Part shown: in pieces, positions 50,383 through 61,545 of the stretch
Position numbering within the stretch: the stretch's first letter is position 1
Layout of the letters: every line of letters starts with the position of its first letter
NCBI RefSeq assembly: GCF_047495875.1
Contig: NC_092459.1
Span: 14,450,965 to 14,514,964 of the forward strand
DNA from: Pithys albifrons albifrons
Taxonomy: Eukaryota; Chordata; Aves; Passeriformes; Thamnophilidae
Direction: 5' to 3'
DNA length: 64,000 bases
The notes under the pieces: model-generated
The model's input: only the letters and a program-made list of their open reading frames with translations
Databases searched by the model: none
Told to the model about the DNA's origin: nothing
Program-made: the position numbers and the translations under genes

Positions 50383-51604
50383 GTACCCATTTATAGAGAA
50401 AACTATCCAGAAAGCAGTTCTATAAATAAAGATTCACAGATTAGAAATCTATTGCACATGAAGAAACCTAAACCAATATTTTCACTTCTTCTGTCATGCA
50501 GCCTTTAGAAAACAACAAAAGGTGTCAAACAATATTTTTATCCTTTTCATTCCCCCACTACATTTCAACTCAAATGAAAGAGGCCATTTCAGATTTTGAT
50601 TTCCATGGCAGTACCTGGAGGCTGGTCTTTAAAAAAGTACCACATCTCTTTCTCTACCAACGTGAGTGACCCTGTAAATATTACTTGCCTCAGGACAGAG
50701 GATGTGGCTAGGAAACATCATACAATACCTTGTCTTAGAATAAAACATCTTGCTAGTCATTTGGAGTTTTCTTAAACAATATAAGCTTTTAATAATAAGT
50801 AGATTACCAAAAAGTAAACATATAAATCATAAATTATTAAACATCTAAGCATAGACTTCAGATTCTATCTAGAAGTCTGGCAGAGTTCCTCTGCTATATT
50901 AGTTACAGAGAAAATCAATGATTTAAACCAGTACTGAGCAGTTAGGAACTGATTTTAGGTAATTCTATGCTTTTTCTCATGACAATGTATTGTTACTGGG
51001 CCTGTGACATTTCTCTCAATATCTCTTTTTGCAGCTATAAATTTTATCCATGCAGGAAAGGAAACTTTTGTTCTTTTTCTAGGAAAGTCCTGTGTAACAC
51101 AACAGCCCATTCAGGGAAGTGTCTATAAATCTTTGGGCAGTGGATCATAGTTATGTGTTCAAGTCAGCTCTGCTGGCCTTGTAGGGACAGGAGGACAGCA
51201 GGACAAGTAGCTGCCTATGTTTCCTTGGCTGTTCAGACATACAGTGCCTGTGTGACAAAATTGCATATTCTGGGTGTATTGGAGTCATTGCACATCACTG
51301 TGTAGCTCATGTGTCTGGTATTTGGATGTATTTGGATGCACAGAATAAACAAACGCTCCGCATAAAACATGCCCAGTATGTTGGATGAACCCAAACATGT
51401 TAGATACGATGTTTTGTGCACGTGCACTTATCTCTAGCCAAGAAATTCTGACATAAATATGCAAACCTCTTGTATACAACAAATAAATGACAGTCATGGT
51501 CACTGTAAATTTGACATCTATTGTTGCGTAGTATGAACTTCTATAAAAACAAATAGTCTTTCTATATTTTGCTTGGTTTGGTTTGTTTTGGTTTTGTTTC
51601 TTCT
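50383..51604. other. Unique AT-rich non-coding DNA
   Basis: No feature is recognised apart from a T/G-rich tract at 51571-51601 directly in front of the 5S-derived element. Confidence 0.55.
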
Positions 51605-51618
51605 ATACCTAGGGCACT
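51605..51618. repeat. Left 14-bp target-site duplication
   Basis: ATACCTAGGGCACT here is repeated exactly at 51925-51938, on the far side of the 5S-derived element. Confidence 0.95.
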
Positions 51619-51924
51619 GGCAGTTAAATGCCTCCCTGACATCCGATCCCGTCAGATCTCGGAAGCTCAGCAGGGTCAGCCCCGGATTAGTACTTGGATG
51701 GGAGACCTCCTGGGAAATGCCGGGTGCTGTAGGTTCTAGTCCTGAGGACTTCACTGGCACTGTCCAAGCTCGCTCGGCCGTGGCAGATGAACTTCAGGAC
51801 TGAAACGGTGAGGCCAGTTCTGCGCACGCTGAGCCTCACCTAAAATCTACTGCGCAGGCTGGAAGGGCACACCCACGTGGGGACAGCCCTGCCCAAAATC
51901 ATCGTTTGCGAAGTTTGGCCATAC
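51619..51924 (+). mobile_element. 5S-rRNA-derived SINE-like element, copy 1
   Basis: A 306-bp element between perfect 14-bp duplications. The head (51619 to about 51735) is a near-full-length 5S rRNA homologue. It retains CCCGTCAGATCTCGGAAGCT, the box A region AGCTCAGCAGGG (51664-51675), and the box C region TACTTGGATGGGAGACC (51691-51707), ending GGGTGCTGTAGG. The first ~25 bases diverge from vertebrate 5S. The tail (about 51736-51924) is GC-rich and non-5S, and it is shared with the inverted copy at 60039-60350. There is no T4 terminator inside, so Pol III would read through the tail. This fits a SINE3-type design: a 5S promoter fused to a tail recognised by a partner LINE. The partner is unknown from this window. 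An RTE-clade LINE is possible, because the tail is not CR1-like. The frame 51573-51803 is accidental. Confidence 0.85.
51664..51707 (+). promoter_or_regulatory. 5S-type internal Pol III promoter
   Basis: The box A (51664-51675) and box C (51691-51707) segments match vertebrate 5S rRNA closely, with normal spacing. These are the parts bound by TFIIIA and TFIIIC in 5S genes. The first run of four T's on this strand is at 51962-51965, beyond the element. Confidence 0.6.
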
Positions 51925-51938
51925 ATACCTAGGGCACT
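51925..51938. repeat. Right 14-bp target-site duplication
   Basis: Exact copy of 51605-51618, marking the 3' end of the element. Confidence 0.95.
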
Positions 51939-54900
51939 ACATCTTATTTGGGTTCTTATAGTTTTGGGTTTGTGTGAAATTTCAGTAAGATATTTTAGCT
52001 CCACTCTCAAACAGATGGCTCAGAGTTCTTGAGTGCTATTTGGTAATATTAAAAACCAAAGAGAAACTGGTTTTTCCTAAGATAAACAATGAGAATGCAG
52101 AAAAGGAAATGTTACCCTGTACAAAATGAAGACTTTAATTCAGCTTAAAGAAACTCCCGTAACTGGATTTGCTCTAAATGAAAGAAATATATTCGCCTCC
52201 CTGGACCTATTGTTACAAGTTCAGAAGAATAAACTAGTTGCAAGATGAAGGTCAAAGAGTTAAATGTCAAGGAGATGTTCAAAAGTTTAAGAGTTGAAAA
52301 TGAACGTAGCACTGACTTTGGCTTTAAAGTAATTATTTTTTTATTCCATTTGTCTATAGCAGTAAAATGGTTTACAAAAATAATATTAGATTCTAACATG
52401 ATGTCTTTCAAATTAATTAAAAATATAAAAACAACAAAAATCAATGAAGGAACTAGTGTAACACATTTGACTCTAATATAATTAAGTTTCTTTCCACTAG
52501 GAAATCCACTAGGGGTTTGAATCAAAAAACTCAGTCTTTCTGCAGGGCTCTGGCTATCTATTGTGACTATCAATGGACAGTTTTCTCTATGGGCTAAAGG
52601 ACTGAAATCTGCCTTAGAGAATTCAGACTTTGCCTTAAACTTTGATTTGCTTTAAACTTTCATCTCTGCTAGAAAAAAATTTCCTCAAAATCAAAAACAC
52701 AAGCCAGAATCAGTTTTCGAGTCACAGCTCACTGTAGATTGGAAATAAGTAGTAGGCATTAAAAAACTCTTGCCCTCAGCTGTGCATAAAGGCAGTATAG
52801 CAGAGACAGTAATCTCCCTGTACAATTAAATCCTGAAACCACACCCCATTTCTGTAGCATTTTTTAAAGCAAACACTTTAAGACTAGGAATGTTTTCTAT
52901 GTTCAGTGACTTTTGTAGCTTTTTCTGGTCTTGTCCTCATTTAAGTCAGCATTCTTTTCTGAATGACTAACTTAGTAAAATCAATAACAACTTTTAACAT
53001 GTTTTAGCATACCTAGGAGACATCCAGAGCATGAATAGTCTGCTATTTAACCCTGAAAAGTGTCTTCTACCTATCTATATATGATACTGAAGGTTTAGGC
53101 CAACATTTGGGAATAAACAGATAGGATTAGGGGATGCAAGCTGCTCTGGGCCTTGGCAGCTGCATTTAAAGCCAGCAACACAACTGTATGTTCAGTATAA
53201 GTAAAAGCATGTTTCAGGAATTCCATCAAAGACAAACCAATATGTGGGATCTCTGTGGTCCTATCTTCTTCTGTGAAGAGGGGATGGAGTTTGTCAGTAG
53301 TTTGCAGAAGAAAAGAACTTTTTCATCAGACAGGCTACTAACTTATCAAGGATTCATGATGAGTCAGCTGGACTCCAAGGATCCAAACTACTTGGAAGAT
53401 TATGGGTCAGGAGGGAGGAGAAAGAGAAGGTTTTAAGCAAAAAAACCCCAAAAAACAACCAAACAAAAACCAAAAAAACCCACAACAACAACAACAAACC
53501 AAAATCAAACCCCAAAAACCCCCAAAGACTATGAAGTTCTAGCTAGTTGTTTTCTGGCTAGGATTATAGTGGGGGATTTTCCCAGCTTCAATTCCTGTTT
53601 TCATCCAGGAGCCAGCCTCTTACAAGATTTTTGATTTCATTATAATTGGGACTAACTGGTTTGGAAAATGGGAGATACATCAGGGTGTTACTGCCATTCT
53701 CAGGGCAGGTAAAAATTCAGACTTGAGCCACCTATCCATCCTGTGTCAGCTCTGAAAAAGGAGAGAAGCAGCATGGATAAACATGCTATCTGATAGATTG
53801 GGGTTTTCTGAAAAATACAAATTTTTAAGTACCTGGCTCAAAGACAGTCTTTCTAAGAATTCCATATGTATATTAAAGCTCACTCCTCTGTCCAACAAAG
53901 CATTTCTGCATTGAACAGAGGGAGGCCTGACATTACAAATGGGAACAAAATACTCCAAAATGAGAATATGGGATGGAATTTCCACTGGAGCCTTTTGTCT
54001 TTTATTTCATATGGTCTAAATTAGCAAATTAAACATTTCAGAAATAAAATTATTTGGCCTGTAAACTGTGCAGAATAAAATGTTTGAATAGCTGGATTCT
54101 ATAAATCAACCTATGTAATATAAGACACTAGTCCTGTTTTTACCTACCCTTTCAAAGGATTAACAAGGAACTGGCAAGAAGAACAGTGATGTTGATATGA
54201 GCTTCCAGCTGGGATTGATTACAGGCTACAGCCTAATGCAGTAATGTTTTGTGCTAGCACAACAGTTTAACTAGAGAGTGCTCACAATACATCTTCCCCA
54301 CCTTCTGCCTCATAAGTGCTGTTATATAGAAACCAGCTAATTTTGTTGTGATTCTGACCTTTGATCTGTTAAATCCCCAAATTAATTATCTACCATGCAC
54401 GTGATTTTCTACTGCTTAAATTAGGGTAACATTTGTAAAACACATCTCATGTTATTAGCTTGTTTCTAGGCAAGTCCTTTGCCCAGCCCCCATCCTTATC
54501 CAAGCCTGAAGTGGAGCATGAAGTGGACAGAATGGGCACAGAGAGAGCTTATATGTGTTATTTCCTTACCAGTACTTAAGAGGTTAAAACAATATGTGGA
54601 ATTTAAAATTAAAAATTTCAGGGAGTGGTCAGGCTACTCTTCCTACAGATTACCCAAAGTAAACAGAGAAAATTAAATATAAGGTAATGCCAGAAGTACA
54701 ATTAATGGTTTGCTCAGTGGGCTGAAATATTTGAGAGTAGTTTCTATTGTAAGAGAAATTCCTGGGATGGAATCTCAAGGCAGGAAGTGTGTTATAAGGT
54801 GTGTCAACAGAAACTGCAGTCTAAGACAATGGAGACCAACTGTTCTTGTCTAGTTATTAATATTTCTCGATGTATTTTTATATATATATTTTAAGTAGTT

Positions 54901-57900
54901 GATGATAAAATGATTTCTTCCTGAATATTTCTAATTTTGAGGAATTTCGTGCTGTCCAGAAAATCACAGAAAATACAGAACTCACATGAAAGTGCCAAAA
55001 TAAAATTTAGCATATAAGCAGCAAAGTGTTTGCCATTATCATCACTGTATGTACTGTGGAAACTAAAGGTGACTTTAGGGTCAGAGTCAGTCTGAAGTCT
55101 TGGGTCACTATGACTATGTCCAGGCCTAATGGCAGCAAAAATGAAATTCAGCATTTTCTCCTGGAACTTAAGGTAGATACAGAGTCCAGCAAAGGGTTTA
55201 AATCCACATTGGAAAAAAATACAAAACGTGTAACTGTCCATGCTGATATTCTTTTGGATGTAAAATCCATTATTTTACTGTTACAATTTCTCAAAAGAAA
55301 GTGTCCATGGTTTCAGTTTGAACCAATCCTATTAATCCTGTCCACATATGTTAAATACGTTTAAGAACACACGTAGTATCAGGGCAGTCAGGCAATAGGT
55401 ATAGCTGAGCCCTAGGTTTATCTTTTTGTAAAGGGGCTGCGGCAGAGCTGAGACTCTGAGACTTCTGGGAATGTGCAGAGGTAGAATTGCAATGCAAAAT
55501 GAAACAGAAGCAGAACACTGGAGTTAGACTGTGTGTTGGACATTTTGGGCTTAACTGGTTCATTTCTGTTTAAGGGTTGTCTCTCATACCTGAATGCATA
55601 GGATGCAATCCCACCTGAGTAAAGCACAAGTGATATAACAGGCACATTCTAACAATGACTTTTCAAGTCCATTAACAGACTTAAACATGTACAACACGTA
55701 ATCATTAAAACTTTATCATGTAAGTAAGTTTGAAGTCGTTTTGGAGGGGAGAAAAAGGTAGTTATTAATATATCACAAACTGCATATGTGACTTGAATGT
55801 GGTCGTAGGATTTTTCTGTATGTTGCCTATCAATAAAGGTGTGCTTGCACAGAAAAGTTTTATTTGCCAAGATATTCATGGAGACTGACTTGTAATAGAA
55901 GAAACAGTAAAGAAGGAAAATCAAAGTGGGGATTTCTATACTTTCAAGAATTGTGAGGAGCATAATCCCGTACAGTGACTGTAGTGACACAATGTTATTA
56001 ATTGAATTTCTTAAGGTGAATTGCAGGCCAAAAGGATTTTGAACACAATTGTTTAGAAATATTGTATATATGGGGACCTTCTCCCCACAACTTGACGAAA
56101 CTCTGATATTGAACATCTAACAGCCCAAATTATCTAGCATATTTGGTCATAAACTTTGCAAATGTGATTCTGTATAAACAGCAAATAGCAAAGACTGGTG
56201 TTATCTTTAATAGTGGTAAAAGGAAATGGAGTTGATAAATGTAGCTTTCATAACTAATAAGGCACATTTGAGAACACACGATCATTGTTCTAAGCGGAAC
56301 TGGTTGAAAGAGGGAAACTACTCACATAGTTATATGCAATTCTTCAGCTATTTTAAAACTGAAAGAAATCACTTGCTAGCTACTCTGATGTTTTACACAA
56401 AATATACTTTAAGAACTTTTGAATTAATTCATTCTTCAAGGCTAATAGCAGCAACTGCATTGGAGACTGTATTTTAAAGGGAAAATTCAAAACAAAGCCT
56501 TATAGTAAGGGGACCTTGACCCATGATAAATTTCTTAGCTAAATGTGCCTCTTGTCAATATGCAGGATATGACCAGATGTGTAGATGAGCTTCTTCCCTC
56601 TCCTCATGTCCTAACACAACCTCATGTATCAGGACTGAGTAATAGTTAGGGCTTCAAATCACTTCCAGAATGCTAGAATATCAGATATACTCTGACTTCC
56701 CTTCCCAATGAAATTAAGGTTAAATAAGAGTATTTTGTATCTCCTTCTCTCTCTTTCTTCACTTCCAACTTGTTATTCAGTGTTGAACAAAACTGACAGA
56801 GATCCAGCCCAACAAATGAGGATAGGATTTAAGAGAAGGGAAAAGAAGAAATATACTGGGATGTCTGTAAGAAGCCTGTAGCAAATCAGGCTTCATTAGT
56901 TGTTCTGCTCACAGAACAGCTTTTTTTTTTCTTGAAGTGATCTGTGGACCCCTCTATACATGAATCATATCTACATACTTGTTTGACAATAAGAGCTTTC
57001 TGTTTACTACAGTATCAAAGCCAAGATAGTTAAGGACAAGAAAATTGGATTTTATTCTTCCTTATGAGCAACTAGTAAAAATGCAAACTATATAAGTGTA
57101 CAATCTTTATTATAAAAGATAGTATAAAAGAAAGAAAACCAGATTTTCACATTCCAGGCTATGTATGCAATTCTAGAAGCTGGAAAGTTTCTCTCTGGGG
57201 CCATAAACCAAACACATTTGTAAATATGGGATACAAATGAAATAAAATCCTCAGTGTCTTTTCTTTCCCTGACACTTGAAAATGCATGAATTAGAACATT
57301 TAGCTATGCATATTAATGGGTGGACTGAACAGTCCTTTGGTGCTGTGTAATAGTGGCATAATAGTCTACCTTAATAGCAACATGAAATGAGGAATATTGA
57401 AATAAGGGGGCTAGATGCCAGGTTAATATCAAGAGACTACATAGTACTAGTGCCACATGGCTTGCTCGACCACTGCAGACATTGAGTTTTGCTGGCAGGA
57501 GCACAGCAAGACTGGGCAGTAAGATGGGACATTCCAAAGCTGAATCTGTTACTCTCTGAATGAATCATTACTTACAACTGGAAAGCTGTTAGAGAATAAC
57601 TTAGCATCCATAGCTCATTAAAAGCATCTTCAAAGTGAATATTAATTACATCTTGGAAAATGTCAGGTTTTCAACAGTTGGAATGACAAAGTAGGCTAAT
57701 TCGGTGGGGAGACTTATCTTGCCCATCAGCAACCAGCCTTCCGCTTATGTTCCTTTGGACATCTCTTGCTTTACTTTCTTGTTGTTGCCAAGAAAACACT
57801 TCCATATTGCTGTACATACTGTACTGGACACTACATGGCCATGTGCTGTTTACAGAATAAGAAAAACAGCCAATATCAAAGTAATTTTCCATACCTCTTC

Positions 57901-59640
57901 CTTTTTTTTATATTAAAAAAAAGAAAATGAAAAGAAGTTATTGACTTTGGGTTGGAACTGTGGGAATTAGAGCTTTGCTATGACAAATTTGGGACTATGT
58001 GACATTTCTTAATAGAAGTTCAGACTAAATATGACCAGATCCTTCTGGCTTTAAACATATCTTATTCTATTTTAATAATATTTATTAACATCTACTGCAT
58101 TATACAATGATATTCTGATCATGAGAAATTGCTTATTTTTCACCAGTATACAATTTTACAGCATGGCAATGGAGAACAAAGACACTCAGGAAAAAAATGA
58201 TCTTTACTATTTTGGGAAAAACAGACTCAGGAATATATAAGAAATTAATCACAGTCCTTGTGATTTGCAGCTTAGATGGGATCATGTCTAGGCTGGCAGC
58301 AAAATGCAGAGAAGAGACTGTCAAAAAGAAACTTTATTCTGTAGGCTCCCAGAGTACAGGCTTAGAAATTTCTTCAATGTATTTGCTTCATTTTATGAAT
58401 AATAGAATATATGGTAATGCAAGCATTTGGCTCCATATTCTTTTGACAGCCTCTGCTATTGTCTTCTGTTCTTCACGACAAACTCTGTTAGAGCACCTTT
58501 TGTCTGACCTCTTCTCATACTCCCACCACAGTCACAAGACAGAAATCCCAGGTCCTTCACTGGTTTATAGCAAAAGTAGATTTGTTATTAATACTCTTAT
58601 TTTACAGATCCACAGGAAAAAATAAAAAGTGAGAATGACTGAAAGGGAAAGGTGCCCTTTTCCTAGTGCCTAACTGAAAACAATGACATTACTGCTTTAA
58701 CCCTGCTTATATTTCTATACCTTGCTACTAAACCAGCTCTGTTGTGCTCCATTCCCGAGTGCAGACATGTTCCATTTGTGGAAGTATAACTGCAAAGAGC
58801 TCATTGGGATACTGCAGTTTTTCTAGAGATTTTTGGACACATGCAGTGTAAAACCCATTAAACCAACAAAAAAGCCATGATTCATTCTTGTCATGTCCTT
58901 CTGAAGTTTCAGAATCCCTTTTCAGGGAAGTTGTTTTATGAAGGTACCGGACGATGGAGTAACAAGTTCTAATTTGGTAATTTGCAAGGCATGGTGTGAA
59001 ACTCATTCACCCCAGCTCCTAACTATTTTTTTCTCTTACCAGCAGGCATATATTCATTCCACCTAAAACAGAATGTGTATCCTTTCTCTTGTTAGAAATT
59101 ACATATTCCTTACAGTCTATTTCAGACAAGATTCTCAAGGAATCTTCTTCTTTCATCCTTCAAAGGAACTATATAAATACTTTTAAGAAACAAGGCCACT
59201 AATGATTTTCAGGCCTTAAATTTTGTGGTTTGGTTTTTTTTAAACAATCTGCCTGAGATAATAGAGAAATGTACCATTGTCTTACATTGCTATGGAAAGA
59301 TGACAATTTTTCAAAAGGAAATTTTCAAAGATATTTACAAAGAAACATATAAATTTCTTATGTATTGGCATTTCTCTAATTTTCAAGACTGTTCACAATG
59401 CTTTGTATTTACTCATCATCTACATCTCAGTTTATTCGTATACCTGAAAATCACACAAATTCTATTCACTTGACATTCTGTGGAAAACAGAAAACAGTCT
59501 GCCCCTTGACAACCTGTCTGTGCTACTGAGGCATTCCTCTTCTTGCTTCCTGAGCCACGGAGTCTGTCCTTAACTCAATGATTTCACCTCTGCTCAGGTA
59601 GAGAAAATTTATCAGAGGCCAACGGTAACTTTTTCCACCA
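51939..59640. other. Unique AT-rich non-coding DNA
   Basis: About 7.7 kb without a recognised gene, LINE or LTR. An A/C-rich tract lies at 53439-53527 and a T/G-rich tract at 59222-59245. Frames up to 155 codons (55649-56116, minus) are AT-driven and unidentifiable. Confidence 0.55.
53439..53527. repeat. Long A/C-rich low-complexity tract
   Basis: About 90 bases of A runs broken by C, CC, CCC and CCCC, including a (CAA)n part near 53482-53497. It is the longest of the A/C tracts in the window. Confidence 0.85.
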
Positions 59641-59990
59641 AATTACTCACACAGCCTTGGTGTGATCCACCACCTCAGGAGCTGGACAACTGGGGGCCGT
59701 TAAGGGCAGCTTCTGCCCCAAGCATTAGCATCTCCCTGGGGAAGGGGACAAGAACCCATCGGGTGCACTGAGCTTGGTGAAAAAGGCAAGCTTCCACAGA
59801 GCTTGGCTGTAGTAAACTGGGGACTAGCCATGCTGTGGCATCTTTGGAGCAGAGGCTTGTGGCCCCAGGGGGCTGACTTGATGTCCTGTGGGACATGGGC
59901 AAGGTAAGGGACAGCTTGAGGGGGCTGGTCAGGGACACTTAGTGTTGATGGTTCCCTTGGGACCCTGGCACCCCATTAGGGAAATGTGAG
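59641..59990. other. GC-rich block of unknown origin
   Basis: About 350 bp with visibly higher GC than all surrounding unique DNA, including G/C runs such as CTGGGGAAGGGGAC and GGCCCCAGGGGGC. An 87-codon minus-strand frame (59675-59938) covers most of it but resembles nothing known to me. It ends about 40 bp before the 5S-derived element. It lies outside that element's target-site duplications, so it is not part of it. It may be a fragment of another retroelement or of a GC-rich exon. I cannot decide. Confidence 0.4.
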
Positions 59991-60030
59991 AGACCATTCA
60001 ACTAGCAGATGCACAAAAAACTCCAAAGAG

Positions 60031-60038
60031 TGAAGTCA
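60031..60038. repeat. Target-site duplication TGAAGTCA (element 3' side)
   Basis: TGAAGTCA recurs at 60351-60358. The eight identical bases bracket the inverted 5S-derived element. Neighbouring bases have diverged, so the original duplication may have been longer. Confidence 0.7.
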
Positions 60039-60350
60039 TGATTGTGTGTGGCTCGGCTCCACGAACAAAGATTTGGGAAAGGCTGTCCCCACGTGGATGT
60101 GCCCTTCCAGCCTGTGCAGTGGATTTTAGGTGAGGCTCAGTGTGCGCAGAACTGGCCCCACCGTTTAAGTCCTGAGGTTCATCTGCCAGGGCCAAGCGAG
60201 CTTGGACAGTGACATTGAAGTCCTCAGGACTAGAACGTACAGCACCTGGCATTTCCCAGGAGTTCTCCCATCCAAGTACTAATCCGGGGCTGACCCTACT
60301 TAGCTTCCGAGATCTGACGGGATCGGATGTCAGGGAGGCATTTAACTACC
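60039..60350 (-). mobile_element. 5S-rRNA-derived SINE-like element, copy 2
   Basis: The reverse complement of 60350-60039 aligns with 51619-51924 end to end. Both begin GG(C/T)AGTTAAATGCC and share the 5S head and the same tail to within a few bases of the 3' duplication. I count roughly 17-20 differences over the first 270 positions, with more in the last 40. The 5S head lies at 60350 to about 60234. Box A reads AGCTAAGTAGGG. Box C has one change, GAGAACT for GAGACCT. The first T4 or longer run in the sense direction is at 60020-60015, just outside the 3' end. The different duplication proves an insertion independent of copy 1. Confidence 0.85.
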
Positions 60351-60358
60351 TGAAGTCA
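60351..60358. repeat. Target-site duplication TGAAGTCA (element 5' side)
   Basis: Exact repeat of 60031-60038, adjoining the 5' end of the 5S head. Confidence 0.7.
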
Positions 60359-61545
60359 CTATTACCAATACATTTTAATCAATGAACCATAATTTGTACT
60401 CAATTAGACAGAAAAAAAATTATAACAAATAAACTATTACTAAAACCAAATACATTCCCAAGATGGATTTGTTATTGTATTATAATAACATGAAAACGCA
60501 AGCGAGGTGTACAAGAGGAAACAAAATCCACCTTCTTGCTGACAAGCCATTTCAAATAATATGTTTGTGGTTGATAACCTATCAGTAAAAGAAATGTTTC
60601 TACTCATGAATATTGCAGCTGTTTTTTGGGGTTTTTTTTGCAGCAGTTTCTTAAATGCACAGTGAAGCCATCCATTAAAAAGCAAATCAACAACAATGAA
60701 AAACTCTCATCAGCCCAAAACAATAGAAATAGTTTCAAACTCATGGTGCTACATTAAAAATGTGAGTTCTTTTTATATATGTGATGCTGCTGTTTCTCTG
60801 AAACTGCACAAGTTCAAAACTAGTTTCACTCAATTTAACTTCCTATTGATCCTTTGGAATTATACAGATATTAAACACTTGGTTTCACAACAATCTTAAT
60901 GAACAATTCTGAGTCTCTTTATGCATGGCCACTGGAAATGCATGGACCAGTTGGAATCAGAGATTACAGCAATGTCCCATTGGCCTGCAATTTTCTGGCA
61001 GCTGAGAGTCATTGCCTGGATATATATAATGACTTGTGCTGCAAGTTTTTCTCCTGAGAGCTGAATCTAAACTGGAAAATCCTAGCTTCAGAGGATAAAC
61101 CTACTGAAATAAATAAATCTATTTCTGCAGGATGTGTAAAGCTGTAAAGAGGGGTTCAGTCCAGAGGACAGGCATTTATGTTAAGGCCTTTGGGTGGATT
61201 TATGCTCTGAAGTAGAAAAAAAATAATGAAATGGAAGATTTAAGAAGGTGAGATTCAATTTGTGCACAGATTGAAAGGAAGGGAACACTGAAAGCAGAAG
61301 GAGAGGTTCAGGCTTTCTGGAACAGCACATTGATGCTGGAAGTTAGGATGATTTCTATTAGGCTAGAAATCTCTGTGATCCCTTCCTTGAGTCCAAGCCA
61401 ATGCCCCAGCTCACAATATACCCAAAGTATTGAATTCTTAAGCCGAATGTCTGTGGCCACAGCTATGGTCAGAGGACTGTGAGAATTAGAAAAAAGATGG
61501 TACCTCATCTCTTGAAGAGATGAGGATGTGCTGCTTGCCAGATGA
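60359..61545. other. Unique AT-rich non-coding DNA
   Basis: No gene or repeat is recognised other than a short T/G-rich run at 60618-60640. Confidence 0.55.

Noticed and set aside
51628..51735. A genuine 5S rRNA gene
   Set aside because: The 5' ~25 bases differ from vertebrate 5S, there is no T-run terminator after the 3' end, and the sequence continues into a tail shared with another copy between target-site duplications.
55649..56116. 155-codon minus-strand frame
   Set aside because: AT-rich translation without recognisable motifs. Expected by chance about once in a sequence of this length and composition.
59641..60358. GC-rich block plus 5S element as one larger mobile unit
   Set aside because: The TGAAGTCA duplications and the alignment with copy 1 place the 3' end of the element near 60039, excluding the GC-rich block.
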